35,735 bases of DNA from an uncultured Alistipes sp. (lineage in GTDB: Bacteria; Bacteroidota; Bacteroidia; Bacteroidales; Rikenellaceae). A program made the position numbers and the translations under genes. The DNA lies in assembly GCA_937899895.1 (NCBI GenBank), contig CALBQR010000045.1, forward strand, positions 1-35,735, written 5' to 3'. Each line of letters begins with the position of its first letter. Position 1 is the stretch's first letter. This document shows, in pieces, positions 1-7,340 of the stretch. Under the pieces are notes generated by a model, which had not been told where the DNA came from, ran no database searches, and was given only the letters and a program-made list of their open reading frames with translations.

Positions 1-2
1 GT

Positions 3-572
3 GAGGAGAAACGTCAGGAGCTTATCGAGCGTTGCTATGCACACAACGACCGCCTTCGCCGCCTGCTTAACGATGTGTCGCTTATTACCCGAATGGAGGA
101 TGGAAGCGCACTTATTAACCGCGAAAAGGTTGTAATCAACGAGATAATCAATGAAGTGGCCGAGGAGTTGGCCGTAATGCCCGAAGAGGAGCGTCTGACG
201 CTGCACACCGATTTTGGCGAGGAGGTCATTGTCGATGGCAACCCCTCGTTGATTGGCTCTATCTTCCGCAACCTGACCGAAAATGCCATTGCCTATTCGG
301 AGGGTAAAAATATCTATATATCACTACTCGAAAACAACGAGCAGGCGTGCCGTATCCGTTTCGAGGATGACGGCAAGGGTGTGGAGCCGAAGCAGTTGCC
401 GCGTCTGTTCGAGCGATTTTATCGCGTGGATAAGGGTCGCTCACGCCAAAAAGGCGGCACGGGTCTTGGCCTTGCAATCGTAAAACACGCCGTTCAGTTC
501 CACGGCGGTACAATCTCTGCAACAAACCGACCCAATGGCGGATTGAGGTTGGAATTCACCTTGTATAAATAA
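3..572 (+). CDS. Sensor histidine kinase, C-terminal part (5' end outside window)
   Basis: The frame is open from the window edge and encodes about 189 residues. It begins inside the second helix of the dimerisation domain (RLRRLLNDVSLITRMEDG) and continues through a complete HATPase_c domain: N box (FRNLTENAIAYSEG), G1 box (EDDGKGVEP), F box (LFERFYRVDKG) and G2 box (GGTGLGLAIVKH). The protein would autophosphorylate a histidine, which lies upstream of the window, using ATP bound by this domain, and pass the phosphate to a response regulator. The box arrangement fits the PhoR-like class of membrane-bound kinases. It ends 135 nt before nhaA, which has its own promoter-like element, so the two are probably not one operon. 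The cognate regulator and the signal sensed cannot be seen here. Confidence 0.93.
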   Translation, partial: EEKRQELIERCYAHNDRLRRLLNDVSLITRMEDGSALINREKVVINEIINEVAEELAVMPEEERLTLHTDFGEEVIVDGNPSLIGSIFRNLTENAIAYSEGKNIYISLLENNEQACRIRFEDDGKGVEPKQLPRLFERFYRVDKGRSRQKGGTGLGLAIVKHAVQFHGGTISATNRPNGGLRLEFTLYK

Positions 573-671
573 TCCTGCAACGAGCATTTCGAGGGTCTGC
601 TTTATCGGCGCGGATAAGGGGCAAAAATAAAAAATATGCCCCAGAGGTGCGTAGAAATGGGTTTTTGTTTG

Positions 672-679
672 TAACTTTG
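672..679 (+). promoter_or_regulatory. Promoter -7 element for nhaA
   Basis: TAACTTTG matches the Bacteroidota -7 consensus TAnnTTTG and lies 28 nt before the nhaA start codon. No clear TTTG -33 box sits at the usual spacing. A GGGGCA/TGCCCC inverted repeat at about 617-642 lies just upstream; it has no U-tract, so it is not a convincing terminator for the kinase gene. Confidence 0.5.
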
Positions 680-707
680 CCGCCCGAAACAAACAAAAAG
701 AGTAGAT

Positions 708-2045
708 ATGAATTACAGTTTTTTGAGCAAGTTCAAGCGACACGCCTCATCGAGTGTTGTTCTGATATTCTTCACAATTTTGGCGTTGATCTGCGCCAAT
801 ATTCCGACCGTTAAGGAGTGGTATTTCTCACTTTGGCAGCAGCCGATGAGCCTCTCTATCGGCGAGTTTAACTTTTTCAGCCACAGCGGCCACGCCATCA
901 CCCTCGGTCAGATGATCAACGACTTCCTGATGGCGATCTTCTTCCTCTCGGTGGGTCTTGAAATCAAACGCGAAATAAAGGTTGGCGAACTCTCGACCAA
1001 GCAGAAAGCTCTGCTGCCGATTATCGGTGCGTGCGGAGGTATGTTGATCCCCGTTGTGATCTTCTTCCTCGCCTGCCCCGCCGATGCAGCGATGCAGCGC
1101 GGTCTGGCGATCCCGATGGCGACCGATATCGCCTTCTCGTTGGGTGTTCTGTCGGTGTTCAAATCGAGAGTCCCTATCGGTTTGAAGGTCTTTTTGGCGG
1201 CTCTTGCCGTTGCCGATGACCTCGGAGGTATTATCGTCATCGCGCTCTTCTATTCGTCGGATATCAATCTGCTGTATATGGCCCTGTCGGCCCTGTGTGT
1301 TGCCGTGATGATTGTCGGAAATATGACGAATGTGCGCCGCAAGTCGTTCTATATTTCGGTGGGTTTGGTGCTGTGGTATCTTATGCTCAATTCGGGTATT
1401 CACGCCACAATTGCAGGTGTGATTGTCGCCTTCTGCGTGCCTGCAACGCTTAAAAAGGGTACGGGACACTATCTCGAACGTATCCGAAACAACGTCGGCA
1501 AGTTCCCCGTTATCGAGGTCAGCGAGCAGCATAAAACTATCGTGCTGACCAACGAGCAGATCCACACACTCAAAAGTATCGAGTCGGCTGCCGATAAGAT
1601 GATCAGCCCCCTGCAAGATCTCGAAGATCTGCTCCACTCGCCGATCAACTATATGGTTATTCCGCTGTTTGCCTTCGCCAATGCGGGCATTGATCTGTCG
1701 CAGATGAGCTTCGCTACGCTGTTTTCGGGCGTGAGTCTGGCGGCTATGCTGGGTCTGGTTGTCGGTAAGTTCTTGGGCGTTTTCTCCTTCTCGTGGCTGG
1801 CGGTACGTCTGGGTATCGTGTCGTTGCCGGCGGGTGCAACGTGGAAGGCCTTTGCGAGCGTCTGCGTGGTCTGCGGCATCGGTTTTACGGTGTCGATGTT
1901 TATTGCCGACCTCTCGTATGCGGGCCTTGATACCGAGGGGGCAGTGCTGCTCGGTCAGGCAAAATTGGGTGTGTTGTTGGGCTCTGTGATCTCGGCACTT
2001 CTCGGCTGTGCACTCCTCAATAAGACACTGCCGAAAGAGGCGTAA
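708..2045 (+). CDS. nhaA: Na+/H+ antiporter NhaA
   Basis: A 445-residue integral inner-membrane protein that exchanges cytoplasmic Na+ for external H+, used in pH and sodium homeostasis. Family signatures are clear: the PMATDIAF segment with Asp140, and the AVADDLGGIIVIA segment with the adjacent Asp170-Asp171 pair that corresponds to the E. coli transport aspartates. Others are the SGIHATIAGV helix and GIGFTVSMFIADLSY near the C-terminus. It is longer than E. coli NhaA (388 residues), mainly because of a hydrophilic segment at about residues 250-300 between membrane helices, as is usual for Bacteroidota members. It is monocistronic: its own -7 element precedes it and a strong terminator follows at 2097-2131. 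The start ATG sits 28 nt after the -7 element. Confidence 0.97.
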   Translation: MNYSFLSKFKRHASSSVVLIFFTILALICANIPTVKEWYFSLWQQPMSLSIGEFNFFSHSGHAITLGQMINDFLMAIFFLSVGLEIKREIKVGELSTKQKALLPIIGACGGMLIPVVIFFLACPADAAMQRGLAIPMATDIAFSLGVLSVFKSRVPIGLKVFLAALAVADDLGGIIVIALFYSSDINLLYMALSALCVAVMIVGNMTNVRRKSFYISVGLVLWYLMLNSGIHATIAGVIVAFCVPATLKKGTGHYLERIRNNVGKFPVIEVSEQHKTIVLTNEQIHTLKSIESAADKMISPLQDLEDLLHSPINYMVIPLFAFANAGIDLSQMSFATLFSGVSLAAMLGLVVGKFLGVFSFSWLAVRLGIVSLPAGATWKAFASVCVVCGIGFTVSMFIADLSYAGLDTEGAVLLGQAKLGVLLGSVISALLGCALLNKTLPKEA

Positions 2046-2096
2046 TATTTGGCCGCTGCCCGATCGTCGGTCGGGTTGAGGCATTGCAATTTTAAG

Positions 2097-2131
2097 ACGG
2101 GCGACCCGCAGTGGGGTTGCCCGTTTTTTTT
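2097..2131 (+). terminator. Rho-independent terminator of nhaA
   Basis: ACGGGC(g)ACCC...GGGGTT(g)CCCGT forms a GC-rich stem-loop, followed by an uninterrupted T-run at 2124-2131. It lies 52 nt after the nhaA stop. Confidence 0.9.
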
Positions 2132-2189
2132 GTGCGGTCGCGGAATGGGGCGATACAATGTAATATTGTAAGTATTCTGTAAGGGCGTT

Positions 2190-2242
2190 ATTTTGTAAAA
2201 ATAGAATTTATTTCGCCGTTTTTTACAGCTGATTTTGTAAAA
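2190..2242. promoter_or_regulatory. Pair of direct repeats ATTTTGTAAAA, candidate regulator site
   Basis: The 11-mer ATTTTGTAAAA occurs at 2190-2200 and again at 2232-2242, exactly 42 bp apart (about four helical turns). The surrounding stretch (2132-2381) is AT-rich and has no gene. A partial match (GATTTTGT, 2379-2386) overlaps the -33 box of the araC-family promoter. AraC proteins often bind phased direct repeats, so autoregulation is possible; this is inference. Confidence 0.35.
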
Positions 2243-2381
2243 TTTAACTCGTTATTTTTAGGAAAATTAAGCGGTTTTAGCGCAAAAATAATTCTTTATA
2301 AATTGTTAATAAACTATCGCACAGCGTTTTAATGCCGAAAGTATCGGCGTTGGAAGTGTTGCAGAGCAGAAATTGTGCGAT

Positions 2382-2412
2382 TTTGTCTATACAATAAAAT
2401 ATTGTAATTTTG
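2382..2412 (+). promoter_or_regulatory. Promoter of the AraC-family gene
   Basis: TTTG (2382-2385), 19 nt, TAATTTTG (2405-2412): a full Bacteroidota promoter match. The predicted transcription start, near 2419, lies downstream of the first in-frame ATG of the open frame (2373). This excludes that ATG and favours 2496 as the start. Confidence 0.75.
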
Positions 2413-2495
2413 GTATCGTCATTTATAATCAAACCTTCCGCACGAACGGCAAAAATTTTCACAACGATTTGTCGTCGTGTGGCAATAAAAAATCA

Positions 2496-3479
2496 ATGCT
2501 TATGGTCAATAACTATCCTTCTGCGGTGCAGCAGCCCGTAATCGCCAAGTACGTACAACCTTATCGTAACGGCATCCAATCTCAAAATCTATCTCGAAAC
2601 GGTATCGGTATGGTGCTGCGTGGCAAAAAGTTCATCTATTCGGGCGATGTGCGCGAGGAGGTTTCGCGTGGGGATATCTTCTTCCTTGCCACAGGAAATC
2701 ACTACATCGAGGATCTGCCCGAAGAGAATCGCCCCTTTGAACAGATTGTATTCTATTACACGCCCGCGCAGTTGGCGACCATACTTTCGCAATTGAGCAT
2801 CACCTACCATATGAATATCTCGAATGTCCATTCGTGCGAGCGTTGTCGCGAACATTCGTTTGTGGTGAGTGCGGCAACGACCAGCCTGCGCAACTTCTTC
2901 ATCACTACAAACCAGTATATCAAAGATGAATTGTTCAACCACGACGAGACGGCCGAGAATCTGAAAATGACCGAGCTGATCTATCTGATTGTGTCGCAGG
3001 AGGACAGCTGCATCAAGAGCAAGGTGATGGATAATGCCGATACAGGCAAGGAGAGCTTCGAGCAGACCATCTACTCGCACATCTTCGAGGATATTCCGAT
3101 CGAGGAGTTGGCGCGAATGTGCAACCGTTCGCTCACTTCGTTCAAGAAGGAGTTCAAGCGACACTTCTTCGAGCCGCCACACCGTTGGTTTATCAAGCAG
3201 CGACTGATGCACGCGCGGCTGTTGTTGATCTCGTCGAACAAATCAATCTCGGAGATCGGTTTGGAGTGCGGATTTCCCAACACGTCGCACTTTATTAAGC
3301 TCTTCAAGAAGGCCTACGAACATACGCCTGCGGGCTATCGCCACTATCAGCAACAGAGCGTGCGCCGCGATCGCAGCGAGGTTCGTGCAGTGGGTTGTGA
3401 GCAGATGCAGCACGCGGTCGGTTTCGAGCAGAACGAGATGTGTTCGTCGCTCGAAGAATCGCTTGCGGCGGGGATTTGA
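2496..3479 (+). CDS. AraC-family transcriptional regulator
   Basis: About 327 residues. The N-terminal part (roughly 1-190) looks like a cupin-type sensing domain (GIGMVLRGKKFIYSG, then RGDIFFLATGNHYIE). The C-terminal 100 residues form a double helix-turn-helix of the AraC/XylS type. Its signatures are IPIEELARMCNRSLTSFKKEF for the first HTH and SISEIGLECGFPNTSHFIKLF for the second. The style with a short FKKEFKRHF linker resembles ExsA-like AraC members in Bacteroidota. A tail of about 40 residues after the HTH is unusual. The gene stands alone with its own promoter, so its target is not evident. The phased repeats upstream suggest autoregulation. The start was chosen from the promoter position; 2502 is an alternative ATG. 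Confidence 0.9.
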   Translation: MLMVNNYPSAVQQPVIAKYVQPYRNGIQSQNLSRNGIGMVLRGKKFIYSGDVREEVSRGDIFFLATGNHYIEDLPEENRPFEQIVFYYTPAQLATILSQLSITYHMNISNVHSCERCREHSFVVSAATTSLRNFFITTNQYIKDELFNHDETAENLKMTELIYLIVSQEDSCIKSKVMDNADTGKESFEQTIYSHIFEDIPIEELARMCNRSLTSFKKEFKRHFFEPPHRWFIKQRLMHARLLLISSNKSISEIGLECGFPNTSHFIKLFKKAYEHTPAGYRHYQQQSVRRDRSEVRAVGCEQMQHAVGFEQNEMCSSLEESLAAGI

Positions 3480-3505
3480 TACGGGATTTAAGAGGTGAAA
3501 AAACG

Positions 3506-3517
3506 ACAAACGTTTGT
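3506..3517. promoter_or_regulatory. Perfect 12-bp palindrome, operator-like
   Basis: ACAAACGTTTGT is a perfect palindrome 27 nt after the AraC-family stop codon, followed by a T-rich run. It could be a protein-binding site or a weak terminator for the araC-family gene; the sequence does not decide. Confidence 0.3.
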
Positions 3518-3632
3518 TTTATTTTTCTATTTTCAATATTACGAAAAGCTAAAAATAGTATTTTAATTTAGCGTGATTGTAGTACTTGAATTAATAAAAT
3601 ATAACAAATCATAAGAAAAATATCATAAAAAA

Positions 3633-3664
3633 TTTGGAAATGAAATAACCATCTCTTATATTTG
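3633..3664 (+). promoter_or_regulatory. Promoter of candidate small RNA
   Basis: TTTG (3633-3636), 20 nt, TATATTTG (3657-3664) is a perfect fit to the Bacteroidota consensus. No reading frame follows; instead a structured segment ending in a terminator does. Confidence 0.65.
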
Positions 3665-3670
3665 TATCAA

Positions 3671-3775
3671 GAAAACCGTGGAAGAGCCTCGTTTTTTGAG
3701 GTTGCGGACACGACTCATTAACCTAACTAACCTAATCCCAAGTCCCCTTCGATGTGAATCGCAGGGGATTTTTTT
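3671..3775 (+). ncRNA. Candidate intergenic small RNA (about 105 nt)
   Basis: Between a consensus promoter and a terminator lie about 105 nt with no start codon followed by a convincing frame. Hairpin 1 pairs AGCCTC (3685-3690) with GAGGTT (3698-3703), nested inside CGTG (3677-3680) with CACG (3709-3712). Next comes an unstructured linker of repeated CTAAC/CCTAA motifs (about 3717-3738). The 3' hairpin pairs AGTCCCCT with AGGGGATT and CGAT with ATCG around a GTGA (GNRA) tetraloop, followed by seven or more T residues. This is the architecture of a trans-acting small RNA. I do not recognise the family. A leader for a distant gene is unlikely, because the next genes run on the opposite strand. 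Confidence 0.55.
3740..3775 (+). terminator. Terminator of candidate small RNA
   Basis: The stem AGTCCCCT/AGGGGATT (3741-3748 with 3763-3770) continues through CGAT/ATCG to a GTGA loop and is followed by a T-run at 3769-3775. Confidence 0.75.
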
Positions 3776-3856
3776 ATTGGTCTGAATGGCGATTCGTTGG
3801 AGTATAAGGGCGATTTGTTGAAATTGTGTCCGTTTGCCGGAACTCATAAAACAACA

Positions 3857-3889
3857 CTCCCCGACCACTTTTTGAGAGCGATCGGGGAG
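3857..3889 (-). terminator. Terminator of the phage-derived operon
   Basis: CTCCCCGA (3857-3864) pairs perfectly with TCGGGGAG (3882-3889). Read on the minus strand it is followed by a T-rich stretch (TGTTGTTTTATG). It lies about 160 nt beyond the last gene of the operon. The stretch between it and that gene (3890-4049) shows nothing else. Confidence 0.6.
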
Positions 3890-4049
3890 CATTGACACGG
3901 CGAATTTTAGCGTAGAGAGTTCGAGCGAAGAGATTGAGTTTTAGGGCCGATTTCGGGTAAAATTTGCGGCAGATGGAAGATTTTTTCGGAGAGAGGAGAA
4001 AATTTTTCAGTGGAGGGCAATCTTTCAGCGCGAGCCGCAAACTGCACAA

Positions 4050-4520
4050 TCAATAATCTTTCAAAAAGAGTTGCCAGCCGCGATCGAGCGAGGCGAGTTG
4101 TTCGGGTGAGGGTTCGTGGCCGCGCTCGAAGCGGCTCATCGCCTCGACAATTGCCCGCAGGCGCACATCGCGCGGCAGGAGTTGGGCATCGCTCTCGATC
4201 GCCGTTCGTTCGCTGACGAACCGAATGTAGCCCTCTGTATCGTTCTCGGTCGGGGGAGCCCAGCGCGAAACGATCCCGCGCAGAGTGTCGATTGCATAGC
4301 GACGGCGATAGCTCTCCATCAGCACAAACATCGCGCGGTAGCCCCACTCGTCGCTCTCGAACTCCTTGAATGATGGGTCGATCGAGGGTCGTCGCTCACC
4401 GCGATAGCGAACCCCCGAACGGCGGATATTGCCGGGGTTGCGGTTGCGTTCGGCACGCGAGAGAGATCGCCTGCCGGTGATGCGTACGGGAACGCTATGC
4501 TGCGCTTTGAGTGTTGTCAT
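4050..4520 (-). CDS. Lysozyme-like phage lysin (structural protein P5-type)
   Basis: About 156 residues. After a basic N-terminus the protein shows RNRNPGNIRRSG, FKEFESDEWGYRAMFVLM and IVSRWAPPTENDTEGYIRFVSE. This pattern belongs to the small lysozyme-like proteins of phages and prophages often annotated 'structural protein P5', thought to degrade peptidoglycan during entry or lysis. It is the last gene of the phage-derived operon and overlaps the 3' end of the holin gene by 26 nt, the usual holin-lysin pairing. The ATG at 4520 was preferred over the longer frame (to 4655), because the longer form would lie deep within the holin gene and adds low-complexity sequence. A role in releasing particles by lysis is inferred from the pairing. 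Confidence 0.75.
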   Translation of the reverse strand: MTTLKAQHSVPVRITGRRSLSRAERNRNPGNIRRSGVRYRGERRPSIDPSFKEFESDEWGYRAMFVLMESYRRRYAIDTLRGIVSRWAPPTENDTEGYIRFVSERTAIESDAQLLPRDVRLRAIVEAMSRFERGHEPSPEQLASLDRGWQLFLKDY

Positions 4521-4959
4521 AGTTCTTTGAGATCTGCTCTCCGAGGGTTGTGGAGAGCTGTTTTGACATAAATCGTTTGAGCCAATGGAAGGGCGGGTAG
4601 TTGCAAACCTCTGCGCCATTTTCGAGGAAGCTCCACAGCTCAACGCCACAGACAAATCCGGTGAAGAGGTTTGCCAGACGCAGCTGCGCGAAGTCGAGTA
4701 TCATCGAGTCGATGAGCCAGGCGAGGGCGATGCCGACGATGATGACGGCCATCTTGCGTATGGTGTCCCACGCGCGGCGACTCTCGAAGCTCCACGCCTC
4801 GTTAAGACGTTTGGCGCGGTGGTGCGAGGCGATAACTCCCGTAAGGAAATCGACCGCAACGAAGGTTATGGCGCAACAAACAAGCCCGATGATCGGCGAG
4901 AAGATGCCGATGATGGCCGAAAAGAGGCCGAAGATCAATTTGAGAAGGGTGTTTTCCAT
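4495..4959 (-). CDS. Phage holin (toxin secretion/lysis holin family)
   Basis: A 154-residue membrane protein with hydrophobic segments at about residues 5-25, 30-48, 70-88 and a shorter one at 95-110. Signatures AVDFLTGVIAS and ELWSFLENGAEV match the phage_holin_4 family, which forms inner-membrane holes that let an endolysin reach the cell wall. It lies directly upstream of, and overlaps, the lysozyme-like gene. A 151-nt spacer holding a strong inverted repeat (5005-5054) separates it from the structural genes, which may allow separate control of lysis. Confidence 0.85.
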   Translation of the reverse strand: MENTLLKLIFGLFSAIIGIFSPIIGLVCCAITFVAVDFLTGVIASHHRAKRLNEAWSFESRRAWDTIRKMAVIIVGIALAWLIDSMILDFAQLRLANLFTGFVCGVELWSFLENGAEVCNYPPFHWLKRFMSKQLSTTLGEQISKNYDNTQSAA

Positions 4960-5004
4960 AGTCGTTTAAGAGTTCGCAGTTTTTGCCTTTTATCTCGAAA
5001 AGAT

Positions 5005-5054
5005 GCACACGGCGGTCGTGGCGCGATTGAGTGGGCGGGGAGTCCGCCGTGTGC
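5005..5054 (-). promoter_or_regulatory. Strong intra-operon hairpin before the lysis genes
   Basis: GCACACGGCGG (5005-5015) is the exact reverse complement of CCGCCGTGTGC (5044-5054), giving an 11-bp GC-rich stem with a 28-nt loop. On the minus strand it is followed by ATCTTTTCG, a weak T-rich stretch. It could attenuate transcription or protect or process the mRNA between the structural and lysis genes. Confidence 0.5.
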
Positions 5055-5111
5055 CGAGATTACAGGTTTCGTTTAATTAAATTTTGGTTTGTTCGGGATA
5101 CGTTTGAACGA

Positions 5112-5579
5112 TCACAGCACCGCGCCGCCATCGGTGCGGCAACGGTTCCAGATGTTCTCTGACGGGTTGTATTCGGGGTAGCTTGCCACGCTCTCCTCGA
5201 TCGTCTTTACGACCTTTCGCAGTAGCGTTGCGGCACGTGCGAGAGCCTCGCGGCGTGCGGCACGCAGTTCGATCTCGGTGGCGGCATCGAGGTATTGATT
5301 TCCTGCCTTGACAACGCCTGCGGCACCTGCACGCATAGCGAGCATCGGCATCATCAATACACGAGTGTAGAGTGCCAGCGCGGGTGCAACCCACTCATCA
5401 ACCAACTCCGAATAGCTGCCCGCGAGCATCGCTGCAACCATCTTCTCGCCCAGCACGGGAACGATAAATCGCTCCTGCGCAACGGCAATGGTCAGCGGAC
5501 TGATCTGTTCGGGAGTGATGTGATCGAGTGGCGCAAAGGCCGAGGCAACAACTTCGTCGGGTGAAATGAGATTTTGCAT
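5112..5579 (-). CDS. DUF6712-like phage head/neck adaptor
   Basis: A 155-residue, mostly helical soluble protein. It starts LISPDEVVASAF, has a central helix pair (PLTIAVAQERFIVPVLGEKM and ALYTRVLMMPMLAMRAGAAGV) and ends with a conserved-looking YPEYNPS segment. This resembles the small proteins named DUF6712 in Bacteroidota prophages, which sit beside the portal and are presumed head-tail adaptors. It lies 22 nt after the portal gene in the same operon. The family assignment is from memory of its pattern, without a search; a role in the connector is inferred from position. Confidence 0.6.
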   Translation of the reverse strand: MQNLISPDEVVASAFAPLDHITPEQISPLTIAVAQERFIVPVLGEKMVAAMLAGSYSELVDEWVAPALALYTRVLMMPMLAMRAGAAGVVKAGNQYLDAATEIELRAARREALARAATLLRKVVKTIEESVASYPEYNPSENIWNRCRTDGGAVL

Positions 5580-5601
5580 AGTTTCAGTTCTTTTTCAGTT
5601 G

Positions 5602-6816
5602 TTAGTCGATGTTTCGGAGGTTGTACTTTGTGATCTGCGCCAAGAAGGGCTGCTCATCTTCGGCTTCGGGGTCGTAGTCCAATCCATCGGCCTTGCGAGC
5701 CTCCCAAACACGCATATAGAGCGGCTTGGCTTTGGTCGGCGGGCGATTGACAATCTGCAACGATGAGGTGTCAAGCCCCAAAATCGAGTGCATCAACTCC
5801 TCGATCGGCTCCATCAGTTCGGCCTGCTCGGCGAGGATTACGGTGTTGAGAGCCACCTCGTACTCGTGTAAAATACGGTCAGCATTGAATCCCGACGAGT
5901 AGTCCAGACCACTCAATGCACGGAACCACGAGTGGGCAACCACAATGTCGCCCGTCGCCTGACTGTGCAGCTCGGTCCAGTCGCCATCGTTGGCCGACCC
6001 GATGGGAATAAAGCGTGAGTTGTCGTCGCCTGCGCCATCGCGGATCACAAACATCACCTGACCGGGCGAGCCGGCAAAACGTCGCTCGGCGCGGCGCACC
6101 AGATCGTAGGCCGTCTGTTCGTCGTCGATGTCGGCATCGAGCATCATTACACCCGACAATTGGAACGAATTGTCCAGACGCGATATGTTCCAACGATCTG
6201 TCTTGTAGGCGATTGCCGAAACATTCATACCCGCGATGTAGGGCGGTACGCCATAGTGAGAGAACATCGGCTCGTAATCCTTGTAGTGGATAATCGCTCG
6301 CAACAGGCCCTCTTCATCGGCCTCGAACGAGGGGTAGAGCGGCAAGGTGCGGGCCTCCTTTGCGTTGAAGTGAGCCCAATCGTGATGCAGCAACACGTGG
6401 CCATTGTCGCGTGCAAGGCGGCAGTGCGATGCGTCGTGGTGGTAGAGCGAGAGGAACGAGTGGTCGGCATCGGTTACAACCTCCAAGAAGGCATTTCCGA
6501 AGAGCGATTTATCGAAAGCCAGGCGGTTGAGCAGCTGTCGGAGCGAATCGCCTGCGCCATTCACGCGCTCGACAAAGGCTCCGAGCAGGCGATCTGCGCG
6601 GTCGTAGTTGAACCCTTTGCCCGAAATGTAGTCCGCCTTGTCGTTGATGATGCGGCGATGTGTGGTCGAACGGCGCGACATCAGAGCCAACGCCGCGGGC
6701 AGCAGATTATCGTCGCCCCAACGCCAAAATTTATCGCTCGAAATGCGCTTGCCGATAGCAAAATAGGGGTCGGGACGCTCGGCGGCGGCAAGGATTCTCG
6801 GTTTCTGATTAGTCAT
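5602..6816 (-). CDS. Phage portal protein
   Basis: A 404-residue protein of HK97-type portal character, the family that forms the dodecameric ring at one capsid vertex through which DNA passes. Evidence: an N-terminal segment (SSDKFWRWGDDNLLPAALALMSRR) leading to helical INDKADYISGKGF, then SLRQLLNRLAFDKSLFGNAFLEVV, typical of portal wing/clip regions. A C-terminal region follows with ILHEYEVALNTVILAEQAELMEPIEELM, the long helix that carries the crown. Length is in the normal range for the family and the frame is intact. It sits downstream of the capsid gene, whereas in most tailed phages it precedes protease and capsid. No terminase gene, its normal packaging partner, is present. Confidence 0.85.
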   Translation of the reverse strand: MTNQKPRILAAAERPDPYFAIGKRISSDKFWRWGDDNLLPAALALMSRRSTTHRRIINDKADYISGKGFNYDRADRLLGAFVERVNGAGDSLRQLLNRLAFDKSLFGNAFLEVVTDADHSFLSLYHHDASHCRLARDNGHVLLHHDWAHFNAKEARTLPLYPSFEADEEGLLRAIIHYKDYEPMFSHYGVPPYIAGMNVSAIAYKTDRWNISRLDNSFQLSGVMMLDADIDDEQTAYDLVRRAERRFAGSPGQVMFVIRDGAGDDNSRFIPIGSANDGDWTELHSQATGDIVVAHSWFRALSGLDYSSGFNADRILHEYEVALNTVILAEQAELMEPIEELMHSILGLDTSSLQIVNRPPTKAKPLYMRVWEARKADGLDYDPEAEDEQPFLAQITKYNLRNID

Positions 6817-6831
6817 ATAAAATGTTGGTTT

Positions 6832-7338
6832 TTAGTTGATAATAGTTGCTGCGCAACATTCCGAAAAGGTTTCGAGCACCAATTCGATGGTTCGACGTTC
6901 GTCGCGCTTGGCATTGGTGGCAATGCGCGTTTCGATCAATCGCAACGGCTGCTCGTGTTGCAATGCCGAAGAGAGTCCGACGAGTAGTTTTCGGTGGTTG
7001 TGGAGCGTTACGATGGCGGCGATACCATCCCTGCGCGAAGCCTCTGCAAGTTGAGCAACAAAGGTGAGCGAAGATTGGTTTTCGGGCAGTGCAAAGCGGA
7101 GTGTGTGTTTCACTTCGGGCAATCGACTGTGATAGCTCACCTTTTGGGTGTAGGAGCAGCTGCCATCGACGAAAGCCACCGTAGCCCACTCTCCGCCATC
7201 GCTCACCTCCGGCATCGAACTCGTCGTACCATTCTCCTCGAATGAGGGGAGCGCGAGCCGTTCGGCCTCGATCAGTTCAAGTACGGCGACTCCCCCGACA
7301 AGGGAGCCGCACGTAGGGTAGAGAGCCTCGATAGCCAT
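6832..7338 (-). CDS. Putative phage neck/tail component between capsid and portal
   Basis: About 168 residues; the ATG at 7338, two bases after the capsid stop codon, was chosen over a longer frame that would overlap the capsid gene by about 100 nt. The sequence has alternating strand-like segments (WATVAFVDGSCSYTQKVSYHS, VKHTLRFALP) and a helix near SLTFVAQLAEASRRDGIAAIV. It then has LHNHRKLLVGLSSALQHEQPLRL. This mixed fold with a beta-rich start recalls small tail-tube or head-completion proteins of Bacteroidota phages, but I cannot name a family. Its place between major capsid and portal genes makes a virion role likely. Confidence 0.55.
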   Translation of the reverse strand: MAIEALYPTCGSLVGGVAVLELIEAERLALPSFEENGTTSSMPEVSDGGEWATVAFVDGSCSYTQKVSYHSRLPEVKHTLRFALPENQSSLTFVAQLAEASRRDGIAAIVTLHNHRKLLVGLSSALQHEQPLRLIETRIATNAKRDERRTIELVLETFSECCAATIIN

Positions 7339-7340
7339 AA

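Noticed and set aside
828..2084. A 418-residue minus-strand frame opposite nhaA
   Set aside because: Antisense shadow, rich in Arg, His, Asp and Gln, no start signals, and nhaA is certain.
4585..5076. A 163-residue plus-strand frame across the holin gene and the adjacent hairpin
   Set aside because: Acidic low-complexity translation antisense to a recognisable holin, with no promoter or ribosome-binding site.
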